The translations under genes and the position numbers were made by a program. Positions 33,211-40,957 of a DNA stretch of 64,000 nt are shown piece by piece. This stretch comes from Bacillus cereus (GTDB taxonomy: Bacteria > Bacillota > Bacilli > Bacillales > Bacillaceae_G): contig NZ_NUOT01000027.1 of NCBI RefSeq assembly GCF_002584535.1, positions 35,748 through 99,747 on the forward strand, given 5' to 3'. A model generated the notes under the pieces. That model did no database searches. It saw only the letters and a list, made by a program, of their open reading frames with translations, and had not been told where the DNA came from. Position 1 is the stretch's first letter, and each line of letters begins with the position of its first letter.

Positions 33211-33304
33211 TTAAGATTCATGTTGTGTAATAACCTCTTTATGTTCTTTTAGTAAATATCTATCCACCTCTTTTTTACCGTCATCACAAACAAATAAACA
33301 ACAC
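33211..33304 (-). pseudogene. Coding remnant downstream of the MFS gene
   Basis: The minus-strand frame reads CCLFVCDDGKKEVDRYLLKEHKE and then VITQHES and stop. The composition is clearly protein-like. The frame is closed by a stop just upstream with no start codon. It may be the tail of a former operon partner of the MFS gene. Confidence 0.35.
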
Positions 33305-33315
33305 TTTCAAGACTT

Positions 33316-34599
33316 CTATTTCATTTCATGTTCTCTATTTTTTCGAGACCAAATCACAACAGGAATAAGCAACAAGGCTAAAGCTCCTCCAGCTAATGAT
33401 AGTGCTGCATAACTTGAATTTGCTACCACCATGCCTGACATCGCTCCCCCAGAGGCACCTGCCAGCGCAATAAAAACATCTACTTTCCCTTGTGTCTTTG
33501 CACGCGTTAAAGGTTCTGTTGCATCAACAATTTGAGCAGTCCCACTTATTAATCCAAGGTTCCATCCTAATCCAAGTAAAGACAAAGCAATAATCAGGAG
33601 TATTAAAGAATCGCTCGGTGCAATGGCAGCTACCACACCCGCACTAAGTAGTATAACTCCGGCAGCAATACTCATTGCCATTCGACCAATCTTATCAACA
33701 AGGATTCCTGTAACAAGTGACGGAAGGTACATCGCTCCTACGTGAAATCCAATAACAAGGCCCACTTCACTTAATCCATGCCCATGGTGCTCCATATGTA
33801 CAGGAGTCATCGTCATAATGGCAACCATAACAATTTGAGTAAGTATCATAACGAGGGCCCCAACTGTAACACCTCTTTTATTTGCTATCGGTTTGTTAAC
33901 TCTCGTATGCCCTTTATTTGTATGTTCCTGTTTATATGTTTCTATCATGTTCGCTATTATTAATGGATCTGGACGAAGCATAACGAAAAGTACGAGACCT
34001 GCTAATAAAAATGCAGCTGCTGATAATATGAACGGACCAGCAAGTTCAGGAATACCAAGAGAAAGAGCGAAACTCCCCATTGTGCCTACTAAATTTGGTC
34101 CCGCAACTGCACCAAATGTCGTCATAACCATTGTAATACTAATAGCCGTTGCCCTTTGCTTCGTATTGGCTAAATCCGTACCAGCATAACGAGCTTGTAA
34201 ATTTGTTGCTGTACCTGCACCATATATGAGCAGAGAAGCAAGTAAGAGAATAATACTATTTGTTAAAGCGGCAATCACGACACCAATAGCCCCAAGCCCA
34301 CCTATCATAAATCCTGTCGCAAGCCCGATCCGGCGCCCATAACGTTGAGATAGCCTTCCTACTATTAACGCTGCTCCTGCAGATCCCATTGTAAACATGG
34401 CTGCTGGCAATCCTGCGAATGCATCGGTTCCAAGCATTTGCTGCGCAAGAAGTGCACCTACAGTAATGCCAGCAGCTAATCCTGCGCCACCAAACATTTG
34501 TGAAATACTTACGATTACCAATGTTCTTTTATATAGCTTTTGTTGTTCTTCTACTGTATACATTTGATTCCTTATTGAATTCTCAGCTGTATCAAGCAT
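33316..34599 (-). CDS. MFS transporter
   Basis: A 427-residue, 12-TM major facilitator. The loop 2-3 motif A variant is GRLSQRYGRRIGLATG (about residues 81-96), the second-half copy is GILVDKIGRM, and the central loop is long and hydrophilic (about 213-245). A His-rich segment VHMEHHGHGLSEVG follows TM7. This looks like a drug/H+ antiporter or general exporter; the substrate is unknown. AGAGGGTGAG precedes the ATG. It is flanked on both sides by short coding remnants, suggesting that a former operon has decayed around it. Confidence 0.8.
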   Translation of the reverse strand: MLDTAENSIRNQMYTVEEQQKLYKRTLVIVSISQMFGGAGLAAGITVGALLAQQMLGTDAFAGLPAAMFTMGSAGAALIVGRLSQRYGRRIGLATGFMIGGLGAIGVVIAALTNSIILLLASLLIYGAGTATNLQARYAGTDLANTKQRATAISITMVMTTFGAVAGPNLVGTMGSFALSLGIPELAGPFILSAAAFLLAGLVLFVMLRPDPLIIANMIETYKQEHTNKGHTRVNKPIANKRGVTVGALVMILTQIVMVAIMTMTPVHMEHHGHGLSEVGLVIGFHVGAMYLPSLVTGILVDKIGRMAMSIAAGVILLSAGVVAAIAPSDSLILLIIALSLLGLGWNLGLISGTAQIVDATEPLTRAKTQGKVDVFIALAGASGGAMSGMVVANSSYAALSLAGGALALLLIPVVIWSRKNREHEMK

Positions 34600-34648
34600 C
34601 TTCTCACCCTCTTTATGAAAAATTCTCTCTTTTTTAAATGTACTATGA

Positions 34649-34750
34649 TTAATGTTTCATATTCAATAACATTTCTATCTGTTCGCTTAGTTCTAAAAGG
34701 GAAAAAGGTGTCCCAACGCCTTGAGTGAGGGCTATTTTTTTGATGCACAA
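34649..34750 (-). pseudogene. C-terminal coding remnant upstream of the MFS gene
   Basis: The frame LTQGVGTPFSLLELSEQ and then IEMLLNMKH ends in a stop 50 nt before the MFS start codon. No start or ribosome binding site exists; it opens at a TTG without context. Its position fits the tail of a lost regulator gene of the MFS pump. The family is not recognised. Confidence 0.4.
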
Positions 34751-34800
34751 ATATTTTTTATTTATAAAAGTTTAGCTTTTTATAGTTTTCATCCATACCT

Positions 34801-34828
34801 AAAAGCCCCCTATTTAATTAGAGGGCTA
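34801..34828 (-). terminator. Terminator downstream of the PAP2 gene
   Basis: AGCCCTCT/AGGGGGCT with an AATTAAAT loop and TTTTA on the minus strand, about 115 nt after the stop at 34944. Confidence 0.6.
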
Positions 34829-34943
34829 TCAGTCTTTTAATCTTATAAAACACACTTTGTAAAAAAAATCGTGTAACTATGCTTCTGTTTTTATCTATTC
34901 TCTTATGCACATGTTAGCAATCATCCAACCGATTCGACTCTTT

Positions 34944-35510
34944 TCAGCTAGTTTTCCCTTGAAAAATAGGTTTCGCAATTAATGTAGCGATAGGACGTAT
35001 TTTAAATACAACATACTGTGTAAATAATGCTATCAATACCCCATGTACAATTCCTGCAATTACATCAAGTGGATAATGTACTCCTACCCATACTCTCGAA
35101 AAAGCTACACCAAGCGCTAAGAAAAAACAAGTATATTTAAATCGATAAGCAGATAGCAATAGTGTAGCTGCAATTACAACAGCTGATGTTGCATGATCAC
35201 TTGGAAAAGAAGAATTGGCAGCATGCTCTACGAGTTGTGTGATGTTATGTGAAACAAAAGGACGATCTCTATAAATAAATAACTCAATAAATCTATTTAT
35301 GGAATACGCTAAAGTAAACGCAACAATCGATTGAAAAGCCATTATTCGAAAGTTAGGTTTATTCTTTATCCATAACAAGATGAGTAATAACACGAAAGCA
35401 TATTGTACATATTCTGCAAATATAATCATTACATTATCTATTAATGGATATTCCTGTACTTTACTATTTATAAAGTTGAACCATTCGTAATCTAAATCTT
35501 TAAAATTCAT
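34944..35510 (-). CDS. Undecaprenyl-diphosphatase, PAP2 family (BcrC-like)
   Basis: A 188-residue membrane phosphatase with about five TM segments. The three PAP2 signature motifs are RDRPF (about residues 76-80), SSFPSDHA (about 95-102) and RVWVGVHYPLD (about 139-149). Proteins of this length and pattern recycle the cell-wall carrier undecaprenyl pyrophosphate and give bacitracin tolerance (BcrC/YbjG). Several paralogues are usual. AAAGGAG precedes the ATG. The 459-bp stretch upstream (35511-35969) is AT-rich with no other feature seen. Confidence 0.85.
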   Translation of the reverse strand: MNFKDLDYEWFNFINSKVQEYPLIDNVMIIFAEYVQYAFVLLLILLWIKNKPNFRIMAFQSIVAFTLAYSINRFIELFIYRDRPFVSHNITQLVEHAANSSFPSDHATSAVVIAATLLLSAYRFKYTCFFLALGVAFSRVWVGVHYPLDVIAGIVHGVLIALFTQYVVFKIRPIATLIAKPIFQGKTS

Positions 35511-35969
35511 TACATAATCTCCTTTAATACTTTAGTTCAGGCTACATTTTAACAAACTCTACCTTATTAAATGATTTCTCATAGGGTTCTAATAAATTCT
35601 TATTATATTCTTTATTGTTTTCCACCTACAAATCATAATCTATTCAATTTTAATAAGACTACTAACAATGTACTATCTTATTTTGTGACATTAACATTAC
35701 ATTTTTGTAAGGTTCTTTTTTTCATTTTAATAGTCTAACTTATGTAAAGTGTTTATAGGAAAAGATTTAATGTAAACAATTACGCTTAAATTCACATCAG
35801 TTTTAATAAGTTATCATTTAGTTTTTTCTACCAATAGTATCTGTTATAATTTTCTTTATTATCAAAAATCTTTATTTTACATCCTTTATAGTATGTGAAA
35901 TTATCTTTGCTTTTAATAAATTCTTAATTTTATTGGGGATTGATACTTAAATGTATGGAGGTAGACATT

Positions 35970-36350
35970 TTGAGGAAATTTCTTTTCTTGTTAATACTTG
36001 TATTTTTAGTTGTCATAGTTTTAAAAGAGAGGAATGGTGATCCATTGATGAGTGTTAACAAAGATATCAATACTCATCAAGATTCTTATCAAGCGCAAGG
36101 ATATGTTGTCTTTAAAGATAAAAAAGTTTATTTTATTGACGAAGAGGAGATAAAGGACTCAAATATTATAGGATATTTAGAGCAATCATCGAGGGAAGAA
36201 CATCCTTCTGCTTCTATCCTAAGTTTTAATGATTCAGATGCTGTTAAGTTTTTAAAAACAGGAGATAAAATTCAAATATGGGTTAGTGAACTTTTGGAAT
36301 CCTATCCAGGTCGTTATACTGTAACGAAATATGAAAAAATAGGGGGATAA
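35970..36350 (+). CDS. DUF3221 (YobA-like) protein
   Basis: A 126-residue protein. A hydrophobic N-terminal segment (RKFLFLLILVFLVVIVL) is an anchor or signal. The DUF3221 domain follows with GYVVFKDKKVYFIDEEE (about residues 40-56), a central WVSELLESYPGR, and a short tail. Function unknown; probably extracellular. I start at TTG 35970, with GGAGG 8 nt upstream; an ATG further upstream overlaps the ribosome binding site. A truncated repeat element follows. Confidence 0.7.
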   Translation: MRKFLFLLILVFLVVIVLKERNGDPLMSVNKDINTHQDSYQAQGYVVFKDKKVYFIDEEEIKDSNIIGYLEQSSREEHPSASILSFNDSDAVKFLKTGDKIQIWVSELLESYPGRYTVTKYEKIGG

Positions 36351-36405
36351 AAACCAGGGGATTATTACCTTTTACAAAAATACACTATAATAGCTATTGT
36401 TGAAA

Positions 36406-36497
36406 ATAAAGGGAATGAAAAAGTGAGTTTTCTTCATCCCTACTGATTATTAGCCCTCACCTATCAAGCTTTGACTACCCGCGAATAGCGGGATAAC
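36406..36497 (+). repeat. bcr1-like repeat, truncated copy
   Basis: It contains AAGTGAGTTTTCTTCATCCC, TACTGATTATTAGCCCTCAC and CCGCGAATAGCGGGATAAC but lacks the GGTGGGAG hairpin. The left flank is ATAAA (36406-36410) and the right flank ATAAC (36493-36497). It ends at the stop codon of dedA. Confidence 0.7.
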
Positions 36498-37094
36498 TTA
36501 CTTTCTATCTTTTTTGAAGCGAAAATATACAAAAATCAAACCCGCAAGAATAACTAGCACAATTAAAAGAATAAGTCCATAACGGTGGACATAATGCTCT
36601 ACCAGACGCCATTTTTCTCCTAACTCAAATCCTAGCTTGATAAAGGTAAAACTCCATAATAATGCTCCCGAATACGCATAAAGGCAAAATGTCGAAAATC
36701 GATAACGAGAAATCCCAGCTAAATAAGCAGTAACATGGCGAACTCCAGGAATAAAATAACCTATAAATAATAAGGCAGGACCTATTTTTTGAAACAAAAT
36801 CTGTGTCCGATTTATTTTATTTTCTGTAATATGTATTTTCGGACCAAATTTCTTTAAGAATGGAATCCCAAGTTTTATTCCTAACCAATAGCTAATAGTA
36901 ATACCGATTGACGAACCGATACATGCACTTAATAATGCAAGCAGAAATTTCATTTCTCCTTTATGTACATAGTATCCTACAAATGTTAATATCGTTTCAT
37001 CTGGTATTGGTAATCCGATAATTCCACCAACTAAAGCAATAATAATCCCGAAATATCCAAAATGCGAAATGAGATAATGTAATTGTTGTTCTAT
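36498..37094 (-). CDS. DedA-family membrane protein with AUA at the expected start
   Basis: The full-length frame is 198 codons. After the first codon it reads EQQLHYLISHFGYFGIIIA, LVGGIIGLPIPDETILTFVG and YYVHKG, the normal DedA N-terminus with its conserved acidic/Pro motif, and it continues as a typical DedA protein to KKDRK. DedA proteins are membrane proteins linked to lipid-carrier transport and membrane homeostasis. At the expected start position the codon is ATA (37092-37094), preceded by GGTGAT. The first normal ATG (36953) would delete 47 conserved residues. Expression may be weak, from AUA, or lost. Confidence 0.75.
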   Translation of the reverse strand: MEQQLHYLISHFGYFGIIIALVGGIIGLPIPDETILTFVGYYVHKGEMKFLLALLSACIGSSIGITISYWLGIKLGIPFLKKFGPKIHITENKINRTQILFQKIGPALLFIGYFIPGVRHVTAYLAGISRYRFSTFCLYAYSGALLWSFTFIKLGFELGEKWRLVEHYVHRYGLILLIVLVILAGLIFVYFRFKKDRK

Positions 37095-37232
37095 TTGTAA
37101 TCACCATCCATACCAATTGCGAACTGGTGTCTCAATCATCGAGACACTTTTAACCAAAAAACATTATATACCTCCTAATATTATTCCAATAAACCCCATT
37201 AAAATTCTAATCGTATAACTTACTTCCGTAAA

Positions 37233-37313
37233 ATAAAGTGAAGCTTCCATCAATGGAAGTCTTCACTTCTTCACTAATGGTTAGCCAAACGAATCGAGCC
37301 TTTACGGGATAAA
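37233..37313 (+). repeat. bcr1-like repeat, diverged copy
   Basis: GTGAAGCTTCCATCAATGGAAG, CTTCACTAATGGTTAGCC and GAGCCTTTACGGG are flanked by ATAAA at 37233-37237 and 37309-37313. The remainder of the 37095-37575 gap is AT-rich with nothing else seen. Confidence 0.6.
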
Positions 37314-37575
37314 ATGTGGTACTAGACTTTTTCTATATTTTCAAAATGAAATTGTATTGATTTTTCTTTTTTATCCAATATAGTTAATTTACATAGAAAT
37401 TTTGTATTGTGCTAATGATAGCCTCAACTCCATTGTGTTTATCTCTAGAACTAGTAATATAACAGATAAATAAGCGAGTCACATAAGATTTTTGGTTTAT
37501 AAGAAAGATCAAGGTTAACAATACAGATAAATTTATAATATTTAGCTACACAAAATACGTTTGGAGTGTGTACAT

Positions 37576-37977
37576 ATGGTATACAAAGATATTATTAAAA
37601 AGATTCATGATGCACCAACTGAATATGATTTTAGTACATTAACTGATTCCATTATTGAGGAAGAATCCATGCTTAACGGTGTACCCCAAGATTATATTTC
37701 CTTCTTACAGGAAGTGGGCTATGGATCTGTTTCTAATTCCTATTTTATGTTCTACGGAGGACTTATTGAAGCAGATGAAATATATGATGTAGATGACAAT
37801 CCAGAACTGAAAAATGTTTTACTATTTGGTGATAACTTTGCCGGTGATGCTATAGGCTTTCATATAACCAATAACTGGGGAATTATTGAGGTTTGGCATG
37901 AAGACTTATCAATTGTACCAAGAGAGGAAAAGAACTTTACAGAATTGGTTCAAAACATATTTTCGAAAGAACTTTAA
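37576..37977 (+). CDS. SMI1/KNR4 (SUKH) family protein
   Basis: A 133-residue protein of the SUKH superfamily. The N-terminal helix ends in EEESMLNGVPQDYISFLQEVGYG, the classical LP.dY..fL...GxG pattern. YGGLIEADEIYDVD follows, then FGDNFAGDAIGFH and WHED. Many stand-alone SUKH proteins are immunity proteins against contact-dependent or secreted toxins, but no toxin gene is adjacent, so this is an orphan. The start is the ATG at 37576 after GGAGTG; a TTG five codons earlier is unlikely. A strong terminator follows. Confidence 0.8.
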   Translation: MVYKDIIKKIHDAPTEYDFSTLTDSIIEEESMLNGVPQDYISFLQEVGYGSVSNSYFMFYGGLIEADEIYDVDDNPELKNVLLFGDNFAGDAIGFHITNNWGIIEVWHEDLSIVPREEKNFTELVQNIFSKEL

Positions 37978-38002
37978 GCTAGTATTTACTTGATATAAAA
38001 AC

Positions 38003-38042
38003 AGAAAAACATTCCACTAGTGCAGCTGCGGAATGTTTTTCT
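38003..38042 (+). terminator. Terminator after the SUKH gene
   Basis: A 13-bp perfect stem AGAAAAACATTCC/GGAATGTTTTTCT, 25 nt after the stop codon. Confidence 0.85.
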
Positions 38043-38167
38043 CTAATTAAACTTACTTTCTAACCTTTATTCATTAAAACCTTTCTTCTTTTACTAACCC
38101 ATGAATCCCCTTCAAATTTGTAAAATGTAACCAATTCATTTCATATTCTTTAAAATATTTAAATACT

Positions 38168-38202
38168 AAAAGACTGTGCAGAAAAATTCTACACAATCTT
38201 TT
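38168..38202. other. Hairpin in gene-free region 37978-38358
   Basis: AAAGACTGTGCAGA pairs with TCTACACAATCTTT, with two mismatched positions. There is no T-run beyond CTTTTGG. Apart from it and the terminator at 38003, the 380-bp gap shows nothing. Confidence 0.3.
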
Positions 38203-38358
38203 GGGCGCTGATATATCCATTTCCATTCACAAACGAAAAAAGAATGCAATACCACTTTTCTATAATTGTTCAATCAAATATGCGTGCATAACTCCTTTCC
38301 AAGTAGCAAATGCTAACAAAATCAAAACAATCAGCTATAGCAAATTGGAGAATGATAC

Positions 38359-38820
38359 ATGAAAAGAAAAATATTATTCTTACTTACTTTCATATGTTTT
38401 GCAGTTCCACTTCAAACTAGCGCCTTCACTTTTGCAGAACTACCTGTTACATCAAAATCTAAGCAGTGGTATATTAAAGTTGATAAGGCTAAGAATCCTC
38501 AAGCACTTCAGTCAAAAGAAGATACGTTTCATACATACAGCTTACTTGTAAAGAATGTCGGAAAAGACGTATCTAATGTATCAGTTGAAATACGTCACAA
38601 TAACCCAAAATCAAAAGCTGCTTTCAAGCCTTTCAACAAATCTGATATGAGCGTGTCATATAGCCAAACTAGTTTTACAAAAATGAAATTCCCATTATAT
38701 GAAGACGCTAACTCATTTGACGTAGTGATTAGCTGGGAGGAAAATCAATTTAGTTATAACGGTCACCCAGAAAAAGCAGAAAAGCAATTTACACAAACAT
38801 TTGTATTTCATGAAGAATAA
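38359..38820 (+). CDS. Secreted hypothetical protein
   Basis: A 153-residue protein with a clear signal peptide (hydrophobic residues 4-17, then QTSA-F). The mature part alternates strand-like segments (HTYSLLVKNVGKDVSNVSVEIRH, FDVVISWEEN), as in small beta-sandwich exported proteins. No family recognised. GGAG precedes the ATG at 8 nt. A terminator overlaps its end. It stands alone. Confidence 0.65.
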   Translation: MKRKILFLLTFICFAVPLQTSAFTFAELPVTSKSKQWYIKVDKAKNPQALQSKEDTFHTYSLLVKNVGKDVSNVSVEIRHNNPKSKAAFKPFNKSDMSVSYSQTSFTKMKFPLYEDANSFDVVISWEENQFSYNGHPEKAEKQFTQTFVFHEE

Positions 38821-38842
38821 GCTCTGCCGCTTAGCAGAGCTT
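38819..38842 (+). terminator. Terminator of the secreted protein gene
   Basis: A 9-bp stem AAGCTCTGC/GCAGAGCTT immediately after the stop codon, followed by TTATTTTTT. Confidence 0.8.
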
Positions 38843-38864
38843 ACTTATTTTTTGTAAACGTAAA

Positions 38865-40127
38865 TTAATCAAATTGACGAATACTCGGAACAAGTAGTGC
38901 GATTACCACTACGACAATTGCTGCGATAGCTAAAATCGTAATCGTCACCGTACCACCAATTATATTCGCCACCCAACCGACAACTACATACCCTAACGGT
39001 AATAATGCAAAAGACCCTAACATATCCAGACTTGCTACCCTTCCGAATGCTTCTTCTGGTACAAGTTCTTGCAAACTCGTTTCCCATATTAAACCGAAAA
39101 TCATAATCCCAAACCCCTCTAATGCCATTAACCCTACTAATCCTGGCGCCCATGAAACGAAAGACATTAATAAAAGTGACATCCCGCTAATGAGGACACC
39201 CCCATAGGCAAGCAATCCTCGTTTATGCCACCTCTGTCTCCCGCCAAAAATAAGAGCTGCCACAACAGCACCCGCTCCAGAACATGCCATTCCAATCCCA
39301 TAGACAAATGGTTCAAACTGATGATGTACATTAAATAGCCAAGGGATTAATACAACGATAATTCCTGCGTGGCAAATATTAATAAATGAAAATGCTAAAA
39401 TTGTAATCCAAAGCCATGGATGGCTTTTTAATACAACAATCCCTTCTGTAAAATCTTTTTTGAAATTCATTTTTTGATTTGTTTGTTCCTGTACTTTTTT
39501 AGCTGTTACATCTTTTAAAAACAATAAACAAATAAAAGACAACAAATAAGTCAATGCATCTAAACCAAACCCAATTCCCGCTGAGGCAACCGAAACAATA
39601 AGACCACCAAGCGCTGGACCTATTAAACGAACACCTTGATTACTCATTTGTGTTAATGCGTTAGCCGCATTCCGAATTTCCGGTACAAAGACCCTTGCTC
39701 TCACTGCTGCATATGCCGGTTGAAATAACCCATCCATTAGTCCATATGTTGCCACTAGAACATATAAAATCGTGATTGTTAAAGTATCTGTAAACATAAG
39801 CACCGCAAGGGTTATCATCAATATGCATCGAACAATATCGGTAAATAACATTAGCTTAACTCGATTTATACGATCAACGATTAACCCCGAAAACGGTAAG
39901 ACAAGAATATTCGGTAGCATATACATAGCCATCGTCGTTCCCATAACAACTGTTGATCCAGTCAATGTATATACGACTACTGGAAGAATTACCATTGTAA
40001 TAGAACTTCCTAGAACGGAAAGAAGTTGCCCGATCCATAAGAAAGTAAAATGGCGTGATTTTGTAACAGGCAACAATAAATTACTTACATAACTCCCCTT
40101 ATTTTCTGTTTGCACCTCTCCTTGCAT
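38865..40127 (-). CDS. MFS transporter (MFS_3, Mef/Tet(V)-like)
   Basis: A 420-residue, 12-TM protein. SRHFTFLWIGQLLSVLGSSIT opens TM1, DRINRVKLMLFTDIVRC is the loop 2-3 motif, and ANALTQMSNQGVRLIGPALGG is the motif of the MFS_3 (enterobactin exporter/macrolide efflux-like) group. The second-half loop has IWETSLQELVPEEAFGRVASLDM. It is probably an exporter; the substrate is unknown. AAGGGG precedes the ATG. The AT-rich 40128-40544 upstream region shows no other feature. Confidence 0.8.
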   Translation of the reverse strand: MQGEVQTENKGSYVSNLLLPVTKSRHFTFLWIGQLLSVLGSSITMVILPVVVYTLTGSTVVMGTTMAMYMLPNILVLPFSGLIVDRINRVKLMLFTDIVRCILMITLAVLMFTDTLTITILYVLVATYGLMDGLFQPAYAAVRARVFVPEIRNAANALTQMSNQGVRLIGPALGGLIVSVASAGIGFGLDALTYLLSFICLLFLKDVTAKKVQEQTNQKMNFKKDFTEGIVVLKSHPWLWITILAFSFINICHAGIIVVLIPWLFNVHHQFEPFVYGIGMACSGAGAVVAALIFGGRQRWHKRGLLAYGGVLISGMSLLLMSFVSWAPGLVGLMALEGFGIMIFGLIWETSLQELVPEEAFGRVASLDMLGSFALLPLGYVVVGWVANIIGGTVTITILAIAAIVVVVIALLVPSIRQFD

Positions 40128-40544
40128 ATGTATCCCCTTCCCTTAAACATCTTCCTTCTTTTTCCTTTTATTATACATTTAATTTTCCCTTTTTTCTAAT
40201 AATTAAGTCTTTAGATATGTAAACTACTAATATTTCGATTTATACTAAATTCAATTCATAAAATATACTATACAGAACTACACTGTATAATTGATATAGG
40301 GGCAATAAAACAACTATATAGAACCACTATCACCCCTTGCCCCCAATAGTTTCCAACATATTTCTAATCATCTACTTACACCGAACAATTCAATTATGCC
40401 AGTATACATAAACCATATAACCGAAAATAAATATACTTAATTTTCAAAATATTATTAAAGCACTTGATTTCCTAAAATATTTTAATTATTATAAAACAAA
40501 TGTTACCAAATAACTTCATAAACCAAACACTCTCGCCCAAAACG

Positions 40545-40724
40545 TGAGATAGAGGTTGCAGTGCTTATAAGTATTCTAGAGGAGACACAGAGATGTCAAT
40601 GAGTTTAGAAGAAAGGAAGTATTGCCGAAATTGATAAATTTCTCTGCATTTATCAATTGGGGCTGTTTTCGAATAGAAACAGAACTGTCATATATACAGA
40701 CGTGTATATATGAAGAGCTATCTA
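40545..40724 (+). promoter_or_regulatory. Lysine riboswitch (L-box)
   Basis: The conserved blocks of the L-box occur in order: GTGAGATAGAGGTTGCAG at the 5' side, AAGTATTC, GGAGACA, GATGTCAATGAGT, GAAAGGAAG, GCCGAAA, GGGGCTGTTTTCG, ACTGTCA and the closing GAGCTATC that pairs with GATAG. It lies about 230 nt upstream of lysC and is followed by terminators. Lysine binding should promote termination and so shut down aspartokinase synthesis. Confidence 0.9.
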
Positions 40725-40725
40725 C

Positions 40726-40763
40726 AAAAAAGAGATATCATGCTTTATATGATATTCTTTTTT
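40726..40763 (+). terminator. Riboswitch terminator 1
   Basis: AAGAGATATCAT and ATGATATTCTTTTTT around a GCTTTAT loop, directly after the L-box aptamer. Confidence 0.8.
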
Positions 40764-40812
40764 GGCGGTTTTTTTATTAGCTCCTTTTTCTGTTTCCCTT
40801 TTCCTGTAACAG

Positions 40813-40846
40813 CACCATCCTCACTTATTTGAGATGGTGTTTTTTT
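40813..40846 (+). terminator. Riboswitch-region terminator 2
   Basis: CACCATCCTC pairs with GAGATGGTG (one bulge), followed by TTTTTTT. It is a second intrinsic terminator between the aptamer and lysC. Confidence 0.75.
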
Positions 40847-40957
40847 GTTTTTCTTTCCGGTAACTACAGGAATATTTAGGGACTTATACATCTCTTTTAT
40901 ATGTTTTTACACCTTTCCTGATCAATTAATAAAAATGGATGAAAGAAGGAATCTGTA

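Noticed and set aside
18654-38820. Possible prophage or integrative element in the accessory region
   Set aside because: No integrase, transposase, phage structural genes, att-like tRNA gene or long direct repeats were found; only small repeats and gene remnants.
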